Shown: one piece after another, positions 53,244 to 63,941 of the stretch
Layout: the number at the start of each line of letters is the position of its first letter
Numbering within the stretch: position 1 is the stretch's first letter
Origin: Dehalococcoidia bacterium
GTDB taxonomy: Bacteria; Chloroflexota; Dehalococcoidia; GIF9; AB-539-J10
NCBI GenBank assembly: GCA_003562475.1
Contig: PWUU01000069.1
Location: 50,981-114,980 of the forward strand
DNA length: 64,000 nt
Direction: 5' to 3'
Made by a program: the position numbers and the translations under genes
Notes under the pieces: generated by a model
What the model was told of the DNA's origin: nothing
Database searches by the model: none
The model's input: the letters and a program-made list of their open reading frames with translations, nothing else

Positions 53244-53252
53244 ATTATACCA
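53244..53252 (-). promoter_or_regulatory. Extended -10 for uvrD-mutL
   Basis: On the minus strand the site reads TG-G-TATAAT, a full consensus extended -10. The predicted start near 53237 leaves about 8 nt before ATG 53229 with no RBS visible. Confidence 0.55.
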
Positions 53253-53287
53253 TCGCTTCAGATGGGCCGGGAAACGAGACGACAGCG

Positions 53288-54211
53288 TTAGAAGACGAAG
53301 AGAGGCGAATCGTCGGTGATGACAGTGTCGGCGTTCTCGACGGCAGTCCTGATGTGTTTCGGCAGGGAGAACATGCCAATGTGTGACTCGCCATCGTAGG
53401 AACGAAGGGTTCCGGTGATGCGCTCCGAGATGCGACTGTCAACTTCTTCTCGCGAAAGCGCATCCGGCTTGAGCGTGTCCGAGGCTGCGGAGAAGCCCCA
53501 GAGGCTGGCGAACGAAGGAATGTGGACCTGATATGGCGCAACGTGAGAGAACACCTCGCGGATGGTCCGCACAATGGCGACGAATGCGTGCAGGTCGTAC
53601 CATCGCGACGACTCCGACTGGATACTGACAATGCCACCAGGCGCAAGGCGACGCTTCACCGCCGTGTAGAACTCGCGGGTGTAGAGCAATTGGGCCGGAC
53701 CTACTTCCAGAGGATCGGGAAGGTCGATTATGATCACGTCAAACGTGTCGGTGGCCTCTTCGACAAAGCGTCTGGCATCTCCCACTATCAGGTTGGCCCT
53801 GGGATCGTCAAAAGCGCCGTCGCTGAATGATGGCAGATAATGGCGACAGACGGAGACCACCTGCCGGTCGAGGTCCACCATGGTTGCACGGTCGACAGAG
53901 TCATGCCGCAAGACCTCGCGAAGTGTAGCTCCTTCACCGCCTCCGGCGATGAGTATCCGCCGTGGCTCCGGGTGTGTGATCATAACCGGTTGGACGAGAG
54001 CCTCGTGATAGATGAACACGTCCGCCTCGCTCGACTGTATCTTGCCGTCGAGTACCAGGCACGTCCCAAAGCTGCGAGTCTTGATTACCTCGATGCCCTG
54101 ATACGCACTCCGCCCCGAATAGAGAATCTCGTCGACCCGATGAATGGTCCCGAGGTCGGGCGTCAGCGCATCGTGAAACCACGTACTCTTGGGAGGTGTG
54201 TTGTCGCTCAT
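53288..54211 (-). CDS. speE: Polyamine aminopropyltransferase (spermidine synthase)
   Basis: SpeE transfers the aminopropyl group from decarboxylated SAM to putrescine or a related amine. The 307-residue protein has the IYHEALVQPV segment, the SAM-binding IAGGGEGATLREVLRH, and the active-site region IIIDLPDPLEVGPAQLLYTREFY (shown in part), where the first Asp is catalytic. ATG 54211 overlaps the speD stop by 4 bp; the frame extends to 54274 but without family similarity. Together with speD this forms a complete spermidine-making pair. Confidence 0.95.
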   Translation of the reverse strand: MSDNTPPKSTWFHDALTPDLGTIHRVDEILYSGRSAYQGIEVIKTRSFGTCLVLDGKIQSSEADVFIYHEALVQPVMITHPEPRRILIAGGGEGATLREVLRHDSVDRATMVDLDRQVVSVCRHYLPSFSDGAFDDPRANLIVGDARRFVEEATDTFDVIIIDLPDPLEVGPAQLLYTREFYTAVKRRLAPGGIVSIQSESSRWYDLHAFVAIVRTIREVFSHVAPYQVHIPSFASLWGFSAASDTLKPDALSREEVDSRISERITGTLRSYDGESHIGMFSLPKHIRTAVENADTVITDDSPLFVF

Positions 54212-54585
54212 ACCTGTGCGCCCTGAACCGGGCTCGCCTGCAGGAGACCGCGGCGAAGCTCGACCAGAGAGCAATCCGTTGCCTCCACCGATTGCATGAT
54301 CAACCGCGCTGCTTCCTCAGGCTCGACCTTGTCGCCGCAGGTAAACACGTCGACCGCGGCATAGCCACACTCAGGCCAGGTGTGGATGGAAATGTGTGAT
54401 TCGGCTATGTTCACGACGCCGCTCACTCCCTGAGGAGTGAAGTGGTAGAACGAGTCGCCGACTACTGTGGCGCCGCAGTGGACTGCTGCGGAATGGAGAC
54501 ACTCTCTGAGGAACTCGAGGTTGTCAAGTACTTCTGTGTTGCAGCCTTTCAACTCTATAAGAAGATGTCGTCCCAACGCATACAA
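54208..54585 (-). CDS. speD: S-adenosylmethionine decarboxylase proenzyme
   Basis: SpeD decarboxylates SAM using a pyruvoyl group made by self-cleavage. The 125-residue protein is the short bacterial/archaeal class. With the TTG start at 54585 the cleavage site is Glu62-Ser63 (AESHISIHTWPE), and His68 and Cys83 fall at exactly the numbers known for the Thermotoga enzyme, which supports this start. AAGGAGG lies 10 bp upstream. A longer frame to 54696 would cross the promoter and leader hairpin, so it is rejected. It is translationally coupled to speE by ATGA. Confidence 0.93.
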   Translation of the reverse strand: MYALGRHLLIELKGCNTEVLDNLEFLRECLHSAAVHCGATVVGDSFYHFTPQGVSGVVNIAESHISIHTWPECGYAAVDVFTCGDKVEPEEAARLIMQSVEATDCSLVELRRGLLQASPVQGAQV

Positions 54586-54626
54586 ATCACCTTCCCTCCT
54601 TGAAGCATTAGAATCCCTAAGAGAGA

Positions 54627-54647
54627 GTGCCCAGCGATGCTGGGCAC
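54627..54647. promoter_or_regulatory. Hairpin at the start of the speD transcript
   Basis: GTGCCCAGC (54627-54635) and GCTGGGCAC (54639-54647) form a perfect 9-bp stem with a 3-nt loop. On the minus strand it begins about where the speD promoter would start transcription. It is followed by TCTCTCTTAG, so it could also act as a weak terminator for the upstream nitrilase gene. Confidence 0.55.
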
Positions 54648-54655
54648 AGACGGAA

Positions 54656-54684
54656 ATTGTATCCCAGGGGCAGTGGGGGGTCAA
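54656..54684 (-). promoter_or_regulatory. speD-speE promoter overlapping the nitrilase stop
   Basis: On the minus strand TTGACC (54684-54679) and TACAAT (54661-54656) are separated by exactly 17 bp. The -35 includes the TGA stop codon of the nitrilase gene. The start would be near 54649. Confidence 0.65.
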
Positions 54685-55769
54685 GAAGAGCCGCATTGAT
54701 TGCCCGGGGACACGCTCTCCCGCAGCCGTTCGAGTTCGGCCTCCACAGCACGCAGCCTGTCCTCATGGGCATCGAACAGGCCACGCCCCGGCTGTCCCGG
54801 CTGCTTGTGCAGCCCCAACTCGGACACGAGGCGATTGCCGTACGAACCCGCAAACGGAACGTAGGTCTGCGCGTTGTTCTCGATGCGCAGTACGTCCCAG
54901 CGGTTGTCCTTCCCCGTGACATCTGCGGCTGCCTTCCGGAGCACAATGCGGTCGAAATCGACGTCGCCATACAGGATCGTCTCCTGATCGTACACCGGTC
55001 CCGCGAGGTAGTCACCTTCTGGCCCGACTATGCTGCTTCCTCCGAAAAACGTCCAGCTTGCGTTACCGAGACCTGCGCGCTCCCCCTCCGACGGATCGAT
55101 GTACATGGACGCCGCCACCACGAAGCATTGTCCTTCAATCGCGTAGGCGCGAGTGGCAACGTCGAAGACAGGCTTATTGGTCCTGCCGTTGGGGAAGTTC
55201 GGCCAGCCGGGCCAGCAGGTGCAGTGGACCTGCTCCCCTTGCGCCATCAGCATGTATTTGCTGAGAGGCTGCAGGTGCTCGTAGCAGATGAGGCCTCCAA
55301 GGCGACCGACCGCTGTGTCGTATACCCGTAGCGAAGTGCCATCACCCCGCGCCCAGAAGCAACGCTCGCGATTCGATGGAGTGAGCTTCCGGTGGACACC
55401 GAGCAGTGCGCCGTCGGCATCGATGAATACGAGCGAGTTGAAGAGCATCCCCTCGTAGCGGGGTATGAGTTCGTTCGCACCGATGCAGACACAGGCCTGC
55501 GCTTCACGGGCGGCGTCGCATAGCTTCGTCACATCTGGCCCCGGGATCACTACCGAGTGGCGGGTCAACTGGAGCAGGTTTCGTGGCCACTCCGTTGGGT
55601 TGCTGAGGTCGATGGACCAGTTAGGATACATGGGCACAAAGGTCTCCGGGAGAACCACCAGGCGCGCTCCATTCCCGCCCGCTTCGCGTATGAGAGCGCA
55701 TGCTTTGTCGATGGTGGCATCCTTATTCATGGGCAGAACCGGAGCGGCTTGCACTGCTGCGACTTTCAT
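54681..55769 (-). CDS. Nitrilase-superfamily carbon-nitrogen hydrolase (copy 2)
   Basis: The 362-residue protein has the triad Glu42 (LPETF), Lys128 (HRKLTPS) and Cys162 (LICYEHLQP) and closely follows the architecture of copy 1 at 45.6 kb, starting MKVAAVQAAPV. Unlike copy 1 it has a C-terminal extension with a short coiled-coil-like stretch (DAHEDRLRAVEAELERLRES). ATG 55769 is used, with GGAGG 11 bp upstream. Nitrile hydrolysis is the likely activity, although some members act on cyanide or amides. It is not in an operon with CoA ligases, though two are encoded in the window. Confidence 0.92.
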   Translation of the reverse strand: MKVAAVQAAPVLPMNKDATIDKACALIREAGGNGARLVVLPETFVPMYPNWSIDLSNPTEWPRNLLQLTRHSVVIPGPDVTKLCDAAREAQACVCIGANELIPRYEGMLFNSLVFIDADGALLGVHRKLTPSNRERCFWARGDGTSLRVYDTAVGRLGGLICYEHLQPLSKYMLMAQGEQVHCTCWPGWPNFPNGRTNKPVFDVATRAYAIEGQCFVVAASMYIDPSEGERAGLGNASWTFFGGSSIVGPEGDYLAGPVYDQETILYGDVDFDRIVLRKAAADVTGKDNRWDVLRIENNAQTYVPFAGSYGNRLVSELGLHKQPGQPGRGLFDAHEDRLRAVEAELERLRESVSPGNQCGSS

Positions 55770-55860
55770 GGCAATGAAATCCTCCTTAATGTACCTGTGG
55801 GACCTGGCCACCACAGTGCATCATACGCGGGCGACTGTGTCAATTCCGTGTTCCGACACG

Positions 55861-55889
55861 TTGGACACAGCTACGGTTTCTGGTAGAAT
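55861..55889 (+). promoter_or_regulatory. Promoter for the DUF2007-lysS-serS operon
   Basis: TTGGAC at 55861-55866 is 17 bp from TAGAAT at 55884-55889, and the -10 carries the TGG extension at 55881. Transcription near 55896 leaves an 8-nt leader that includes a partial GAGGG before ATG 55904. Confidence 0.6.
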
Positions 55890-55903
55890 TACGCGAGGGT
55901 ACA

Positions 55904-56158
55904 ATGGCTGAGGGCAGTGCGCTTGTGGTTCTATGCACGTCGAGACACGGAGCGGCGCAGATTATCCGTGCTCGGCTCGAAGACGAAGGCATACCATCTG
56001 CACTCAGCTATGAGAGTGCTGGGATAGTATACGGGCTCACGGTCGATGGTCTCGGCGAGGTGCGCATTCTCGTGCCAGAGGCGTTCTACGAGCAGGCTAA
56101 GGCCGTGCTCGATGACAGTGGCGACGCGGAGATGGGTGGATCCGTCGACCTGCGGTAG
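55904..56158 (+). CDS. DUF2007 domain protein
   Basis: This 84-residue cytosolic protein has the DUF2007 pattern: LVVLCTSRHGAAQIIRARLEDEGIPSAL (shown over 28 positions as a ferredoxin-like fold; key part RARLEDEGIPS), then VRILVPEAFYEQAKAVLDD. The family is annotated as a putative signal-transducing or regulatory protein because it resembles the PII-like fold, but its role is unknown. It is the first gene of a probable operon with lysS and serS, suggesting a link to translation or nitrogen state. Confidence 0.8.
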   Translation: MAEGSALVVLCTSRHGAAQIIRARLEDEGIPSALSYESAGIVYGLTVDGLGEVRILVPEAFYEQAKAVLDDSGDAEMGGSVDLR

Positions 56159-56221
56159 ACAAGTGCCGCCGAACGGCCAGCGACGTGGCGCAGCATTCGT
56201 GGGTGCTGTGAAGAGAAGAGC

Positions 56222-58928
<2,707 letters not shown>

Positions 58929-59015
58929 TGTCGCGATACGGTACAAGCAGATCAGCTCGCAGGGGCCGGCAAGGCAACGGCACTCGAATCGGGACAAAAC
59001 AGGAAGGAGAAACAC

Positions 59016-60722
59016 ATGGGTCGCGCACCTCTCAGTTACGCATATGGAGCCTCAACCACCCCGCTGATTGGCCTGACAATTCCGGATTACCTCGATCGTA
59101 TTGTCGCGCAGTACCCTGACAATGAGGGGCTCGTTGATGTGCCGTCAGGCCAGCGATGGACGTACACGCAGCTGCGTGAGGACTGTCGCCGTGTGGCGAA
59201 GTCTCTCATGAAGCTGGGTATTCACCGGGGAGATCGCGTGGCCATCTGGGCCACCAATCATCCTGAGTGGGTGCTGGTGCAGTTCGGTACGGCCATCATG
59301 GGGGCGGTACTGGTCAACGTAAACCCGGCGTATCGCACCCATGAGTTGGAGTACGCACTTGGCAACTCCGAGGCGAGCGCCTTGTTCCTGATCGAGCGCT
59401 TCAAGTCCTCCAGCTATGTCTCCATGTTCAACCAGGTATGTCCCGAGATCAGGGACTCGCGGCCCGGCGAGTTGAAGTCGCAGAAGCTGCCCCTCCTGAG
59501 GTCGGTGATGCTCATGGAACCACAGGAGCACCCGGGGATCTACAACTGGCAGCAGTTTCTGGAGTTGGGCAACGATGTTACGGATGCAGAGCTTGATGAG
59601 CGGCAGGCGTCTCTCGATATCGACGATGTTATCAATATCCAGTACACGTCGGGCACAACAGGCATGCCGAAGGGGGCGTCCCTGACACACCATAACATCC
59701 TGAACAACGGTTTTTTCGCCGGCGAGGGGATGCGGCTGAAGAACACCGACCGCCTCTGTATTCCTGTGCCGTTCTACCACTGTTTCGGTATGGTGCTCGC
59801 CAACCTTGCGTGCGTAACGCATGGTGCGACCATGGTGCTGCCGTCGGAGAGTTTCGATGCAGGAGCGACCCTCTGTGCCGTGCAGCAGGAACGTTGCACC
59901 GCGCTCCACGGGGTGCCCACCATGTTCATTGCCGAACTGGAACATGAGGAGTTCGACTCGTTCGATCTTACATCGCTGCGCACAGGCATCATGGCTGGCG
60001 CGCCATGCCCGATCGAGGTGATGAAGAAGGTGATTACGCACATGCATGCGTCGCAGGTGACGATCGCGTATGGGGAAACGGAGGCCTCTCCCATGGCAAC
60101 GCAGACACCGGTTGATGCTTCCATTGAGGATCGAACGGGAACAGTTGGCCTGCCGTCACCGCACATTGAGCTCAAGGTAGTCGACACCGACACGGGCGCT
60201 ATCGTCCGGTGCGGGACACAGGGAGAGATATGCTATCGGGGTTATAGCATCATGCGGGGGTACTACAACAACCCGGAAGGCACGCGTGAGGCCATTGATG
60301 AGGCGAAGTGGCTGCACAGTGGCGACCTGGCAACGATGGATGAGCGTGGCTACTGCAGGATAACCGGACGGGCGAAGGAGATGATAATCCGGGGTGGGGA
60401 GAACATCTATCCGAGGGAGATAGAGGAGTTTCTGTTCACGCACCCGAAGGTGAAGAACGTGCAGGTCATCGGAGTCCCTGACGAGAAGTACGGAGAGGAG
60501 ATCCAGGCATGGATTGAGCTACGTGAGGGAGAGACGGCGACGGAGGATGAGATACGGGAGTACTGCAAGGGAAAGATAGCTCACTACAAGATACCGCGCT
60601 ACGTGAAGTTTGTGACGGAGTATCCGATGACGGTCACCGGGAAAGTACAGAAGTTCAAGATGCGCGAGGAGGCTATCCAGGAACTCGGGCTGGAAAAGGC
60701 TGCAGGCATCGAGACTGCGTGA
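59016..60722 (+). CDS. AMP-forming acyl-CoA synthetase (FadD-like)
   Basis: This enzyme activates a carboxylic acid to acyl-CoA through an acyl-AMP. The 568-residue protein has the P-loop YTSGTTGMPKGASLTHHN near residue 208, YGETEASPM, the hinge SGDLATMDERGYCRITGRAKEMIIRGGENIYPREIE (key parts SGDL and GRAKEMI) and the catalytic lysine in MTVTGKVQKFKM near the C-terminus. Medium- or long-chain fatty acids or aromatic acids are possible substrates. The RBS GGAAGGAG precedes ATG 59016. A good hairpin follows the gene. Confidence 0.93.
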   Translation: MGRAPLSYAYGASTTPLIGLTIPDYLDRIVAQYPDNEGLVDVPSGQRWTYTQLREDCRRVAKSLMKLGIHRGDRVAIWATNHPEWVLVQFGTAIMGAVLVNVNPAYRTHELEYALGNSEASALFLIERFKSSSYVSMFNQVCPEIRDSRPGELKSQKLPLLRSVMLMEPQEHPGIYNWQQFLELGNDVTDAELDERQASLDIDDVINIQYTSGTTGMPKGASLTHHNILNNGFFAGEGMRLKNTDRLCIPVPFYHCFGMVLANLACVTHGATMVLPSESFDAGATLCAVQQERCTALHGVPTMFIAELEHEEFDSFDLTSLRTGIMAGAPCPIEVMKKVITHMHASQVTIAYGETEASPMATQTPVDASIEDRTGTVGLPSPHIELKVVDTDTGAIVRCGTQGEICYRGYSIMRGYYNNPEGTREAIDEAKWLHSGDLATMDERGYCRITGRAKEMIIRGGENIYPREIEEFLFTHPKVKNVQVIGVPDEKYGEEIQAWIELREGETATEDEIREYCKGKIAHYKIPRYVKFVTEYPMTVTGKVQKFKMREEAIQELGLEKAAGIETA

Positions 60723-60744
60723 CATCGGGGAGCATGAACACGAG

Positions 60745-60769
60745 AGGGGCGGGCCACGTTCCCGCCCCT
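60745..60769 (+). terminator. Hairpin terminator after the acyl-CoA synthetase gene
   Basis: AGGGGCGGG (60745-60753) pairs with CCCGCCCCT (60761-60769) around a 7-nt loop, 23 bp after the stop codon. Only two T residues follow, so it is a GC-rich stem without a proper U-tract. It also lies at the 3' side of the convergent dehydrogenase gene. Confidence 0.6.
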
Positions 60770-60797
60770 TGCTGTTGATGTGCGCCGGGAAGAAACG

Positions 60798-61766
60798 TCA
60801 TCCGGCAACAGGCCTGTTAACGAGATTTGGCGGAGACCGGCCGTCGAGTGCGGCGATGATGTTCTGAGCGGCCATGTGTGCCATGTTAGTCCGGGTCTCC
60901 CAGGTTCCGCTGCCTATGTGGGGGGCGAGGACGACGTTGGAAAGGTCGGCCAATCCCGGAGTGAGTTCCGGCTCGTGTTCAAATACATCCAGTCCAGCCC
61001 CGGCAATTCTATTCTCCCGCAGTGCTTCGAGAAGCGCCTGCTCAGCGACGATCGGCCCTCTGGCCGCGTTCACGAGAAAGGCCGTGGGCTTCATGTGAGA
61101 CAGACGCCTCGCGTCAATCAGGTGTCGGGTCTCCTCGTTGAGGGGCACATGGATCGACACGAAGTCGGATTGCTGCAGAAGCGCATCGAGGTCCATGTAG
61201 GTGGCGCAGAGAGCCTGCTCGACCTCTCGTGTGGGCGGCACGGTGTCGTAGTAGAGCACGTTCATGCGGAAGCCCAGCGCACGTCTGCCAACTGCCTGTC
61301 CGATGCGGCCAAACCCCACGATGCCGATGGTCTTTCCCCAGACATCGGATCCCATCATCGCGAACGGTTTGAACCCCTGGAACCTGCCCGCCCGAACGTA
61401 GGTGTCGGCCTCTACAACCCTCCTGGCAACGGCCATGAGCAGGGCCCACGCCATGTCGGCAGTCGTCTCCGTCAATACGTCTGGAGTGTTGGTTACCATG
61501 ATGCCCTTCTGTGCTGCGTACTCGGCATCGATGTTGTTGTACCCCACTCCCCAGTTGGCGATTATCTTGAGGCGGTTGCCCACCCGGTCCAGCACGCCGC
61601 TGTCAACTCTGCTTCCGACACAGAGAAATGCGTCGGCAGCAGAGAGCTGCGCCACCAACTCATCGGCAGTGGGAAGCCTATCCTCGTCGTTCACCACCAC
61701 CGTGTGCTTCTCCCTGAGGACATTCAGTGGCTCCTCAGGAAGCCAGAATGACACGTACACCTTCAT
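60798..61766 (-). CDS. 2-hydroxyacid dehydrogenase, glyoxylate/hydroxypyruvate reductase type
   Basis: The 322-residue NAD(P)-dependent enzyme has the Rossmann motif IGIVGFGRIGQAVGRRALG, the catalytic arginine in NAARGPIV, the glutamate in FEHEPEL and the histidine in PHIGSGT. The segment NTPDVLTETTADMAWALLMA fits the GyaR branch that reduces glyoxylate or hydroxypyruvate to glycolate or D-glycerate. It could therefore supply the glycerate 2-kinase at 19.7 kb. It is convergent with the acyl-CoA synthetase gene. Other D-2-hydroxyacids remain possible. Confidence 0.92.
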   Translation of the reverse strand: MKVYVSFWLPEEPLNVLREKHTVVVNDEDRLPTADELVAQLSAADAFLCVGSRVDSGVLDRVGNRLKIIANWGVGYNNIDAEYAAQKGIMVTNTPDVLTETTADMAWALLMAVARRVVEADTYVRAGRFQGFKPFAMMGSDVWGKTIGIVGFGRIGQAVGRRALGFRMNVLYYDTVPPTREVEQALCATYMDLDALLQQSDFVSIHVPLNEETRHLIDARRLSHMKPTAFLVNAARGPIVAEQALLEALRENRIAGAGLDVFEHEPELTPGLADLSNVVLAPHIGSGTWETRTNMAHMAAQNIIAALDGRSPPNLVNRPVAG

Positions 61767-61826
61767 GTGCTGCTACCTCCTCTCAAGCCTTTCGGTCGCG
61801 GCCAATTATATACAGGGTCCCAGGTC

Positions 61827-62195
61827 TCAGTCTGCGGGTACGGCACCCTCGATTATCTCGACACGCTTTGGCCGGCCCGCATCGTCAAGCTCTATTGCGA
61901 CCACATCGATGCGCCAGGAGGTCTCCTCCAGCTCTCTGTGCGACGCAACGTAGTCGAGCGCACATGCGACCATCTTGTCCTTCTTCTTCTTGGTGATCGA
62001 CTCCTCTGGCGTGCCGAACGCGTCTCCGATCCTGGTCCTTACCTCTACAAACACATGGCAGTCTTTGCGCCGTGCGATGATGTCTATCTCGCCGAAGTAG
62101 CCGCGTACATTGGTGGCCAGTATCCTGTATCCGCGTTTCTTGAGGAACTTGCGTGCGATCTCTTCGCCTCGCCGTCCCACCTCTGCATAGTTCAT
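61827..62195 (-). CDS. yraN: UPF0102 (YraN-family) endonuclease-fold protein
   Basis: The 122-residue protein shows the YraN core GRRGEEIARKFLKKRGYRIL and the nuclease-like GEIDIIARRKDCHVFVEVRTR, a restriction-endonuclease-fold active-site pattern (D-x-n-ExK/R). A cellular role is not established. ATG 62195 overlaps the rnhB stop (ATGA), the usual rnhB-yraN arrangement; the frame extends to 62273 but lies within rnhB. Confidence 0.9.
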   Translation of the reverse strand: MNYAEVGRRGEEIARKFLKKRGYRILATNVRGYFGEIDIIARRKDCHVFVEVRTRIGDAFGTPEESITKKKKDKMVACALDYVASHRELEETSWRIDVVAIELDDAGRPKRVEIIEGAVPAD

Positions 62196-62833
62196 AGCAG
62201 GCTGCCCCAGATGCGGCGCACGGGCTGGAACGAGAGGCGGTGCACCGGAGATACGCCGTGCTCTGCGAGACAACGCAGGTGCGCCTGTGTGCCATACCCC
62301 TTGTGCAAGGCGAAGCCATAGCTGCGGTACTGCACATCAAGTTCGTTCATTATATGGTCGCGAGTGACCTTCGCCACTATTGATGCGCAGGCGATGGAGA
62401 GACAAACGGCGTCTCCTTGCGGCACTCTCTCCTGTCGCATGCGCAAAGATGGCAGGGTGAACCAGTCGATCAGCACGGAGGCAGGAGTTACGGAGAGGGA
62501 CTGCAACGCCTCGTACATGGCGCGGCGGGAGGCTGCTGCGATGCCAATGCGATCGATGACGTCGTTGCTGACGATGCCTATGCCTATCGAGAGTGCACAG
62601 TCCAGGATTCGTGCGTACAGGCGCTGTCTGTGAGTTGCGGTCAACTGCTTGCTGTCTCGTATCTCAAGGTGCCAGGGCATGCTGAGCGACCAATCCGCGA
62701 TAACCGCGCTGGCGACAACCGGACCCGCCAGGGCTCCTCGCCCCGCTTCATCTATGCCCGCCACTGGCCAGTATCCCTGGTCACGCAGGAGCTGCTCTCT
62801 ATCGCCGTTCGGAAGAATCCTGCTCTGCCGCAT
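62192..62833 (-). CDS. rnhB: Ribonuclease HII
   Basis: RNase HII removes ribonucleotides from RNA:DNA hybrids. The catalytic acids are visible in VAGIDEAGRGALAGPVV (Asp, Glu), VLIDWF (Asp) and SIVAKVTRDHIM (Asp). Family members usually have DG after the third acid; here it is DW. The likely start is ATG 62833 (MRQSRILPNGD), which overlaps the mnmA 3' end by 35 bp; the frame is open to 62941 but that part lies within mnmA. Product about 213 residues. The gene is coupled to yraN. Confidence 0.92.
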   Translation of the reverse strand: MRQSRILPNGDREQLLRDQGYWPVAGIDEAGRGALAGPVVASAVIADWSLSMPWHLEIRDSKQLTATHRQRLYARILDCALSIGIGIVSNDVIDRIGIAAASRRAMYEALQSLSVTPASVLIDWFTLPSLRMRQERVPQGDAVCLSIACASIVAKVTRDHIMNELDVQYRSYGFALHKGYGTQAHLRCLAEHGVSPVHRLSFQPVRRIWGSLL

Positions 62834-63875
62834 CTCTCGATTCCCGGTATGCCTCGACGATTGTACCGCCACCAACAACAACATCTCCATCATAAAACAC
62901 CACCGATTGTCCCGGTGCAACGGCACGTTGTGGCTGGCCAAAACGCACGTATGCTTCTCCGTCGCGAATGGTAACGCAGGAAGAAGTGCTTCTCGCGCGA
63001 AAGCGTGTTTGTGAATGGAGAACGAGCCTTCCGCAGGAAGGAGGTGGCACCATCCATCTCATCTGGCTGAGCGATGCCCCCTTGGCCACCAGACTCGTGT
63101 CGGGGCCGACGACAACTTTGTTCTGCCGGACGTCCAATCGTACTACGTACATGGGTTCGCCAAGAGCGATACCAAGGCCGTGACGCTGGCCTACCGTGTA
63201 GTAAGGCAGGCCCTGGTGGCGACCGACGACGTGTGCGTGCAGATCGACAATCTCTCCAGGTGTAGCGCAGACGCGTTTCGCAACGAAGCTGCGGTAATCG
63301 CGACCGCCGACGAAGCAGATGTCCTGGCTGGGCTTTCCTCTGGCAAGGCCCTGTCCTCGTGCCAGATCTCGCGCCTCGCTCCTCGATATTGTCCCGAGCG
63401 GCATCTCCACGTAAGGCAGGGATGATGGCTCGATGCCGTATAGAAAGTACGATTGGTCTGCACTTCGGTCCAATGCGCGCTGTAAGAAGATCCCGTGTTT
63501 TCCCCGAACAACCCTCGCGAAGTGGCCGGTGGCCAGTTTGTCGGCGCCGCTTTCCAGTACGGTTCGCAGGAGCAGGCCGAACTTGATCTCCCGGTTACAC
63601 GTCACGCAGGGATTGGGGGTTCTGCCCGCGGCGTACTCGTCACAGAACGGTCCAATGACCCGGGCCTCGAAGGAGTCGGCGACATCCGTTACCTGGAGAT
63701 CGATATCCAGTTGGGATGCGATACGGCGGGCGCGTTCCAGTTGCACCAGTGAGTGAGGTGCGTGGGTCATTACCATGTGTACACCAAAAACTCGAGATCC
63801 GCTCGACAGTAGCAGGGAAGCTGCCAGTGCCGAATCGGCCCCTCCGCTAAGAGCGACTCCGATGCGTTGTGTCAT
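62799..63875 (-). CDS. mnmA: tRNA-specific 2-thiouridylase
   Basis: MnmA thiolates U34 of tRNA-Lys, -Glu and -Gln using ATP and a sulfur relay. The 358-residue protein has the PP-loop VALSGGADSALAASLL, the catalytic cysteines in NPCVTCNREIKF and SQDICFVGG, and the C-terminal beta-barrel domain. ATG 63875 gives the usual short N-terminus (MTQRIGVALSGG); an in-frame TTG at 63899 is an alternative. It begins an mnmA-rnhB-yraN run. Confidence 0.94.
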   Translation of the reverse strand: MTQRIGVALSGGADSALAASLLLSSGSRVFGVHMVMTHAPHSLVQLERARRIASQLDIDLQVTDVADSFEARVIGPFCDEYAAGRTPNPCVTCNREIKFGLLLRTVLESGADKLATGHFARVVRGKHGIFLQRALDRSADQSYFLYGIEPSSLPYVEMPLGTISRSEARDLARGQGLARGKPSQDICFVGGRDYRSFVAKRVCATPGEIVDLHAHVVGRHQGLPYYTVGQRHGLGIALGEPMYVVRLDVRQNKVVVGPDTSLVAKGASLSQMRWMVPPPSCGRLVLHSQTRFRARSTSSCVTIRDGEAYVRFGQPQRAVAPGQSVVFYDGDVVVGGGTIVEAYRESRDAAEQDSSERR

Positions 63876-63941
63876 GGCAGTTATTACGGGGAGCGTCAAA
63901 TACTTCCCCCACTACGCTGCTGCATAGCGGACCGTCGGTGC

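Noticed and set aside
59145..60047. 300-codon minus-strand frame opposite the acyl-CoA synthetase gene
   Set aside because: Antisense shadow of an enzyme with complete adenylation motifs.
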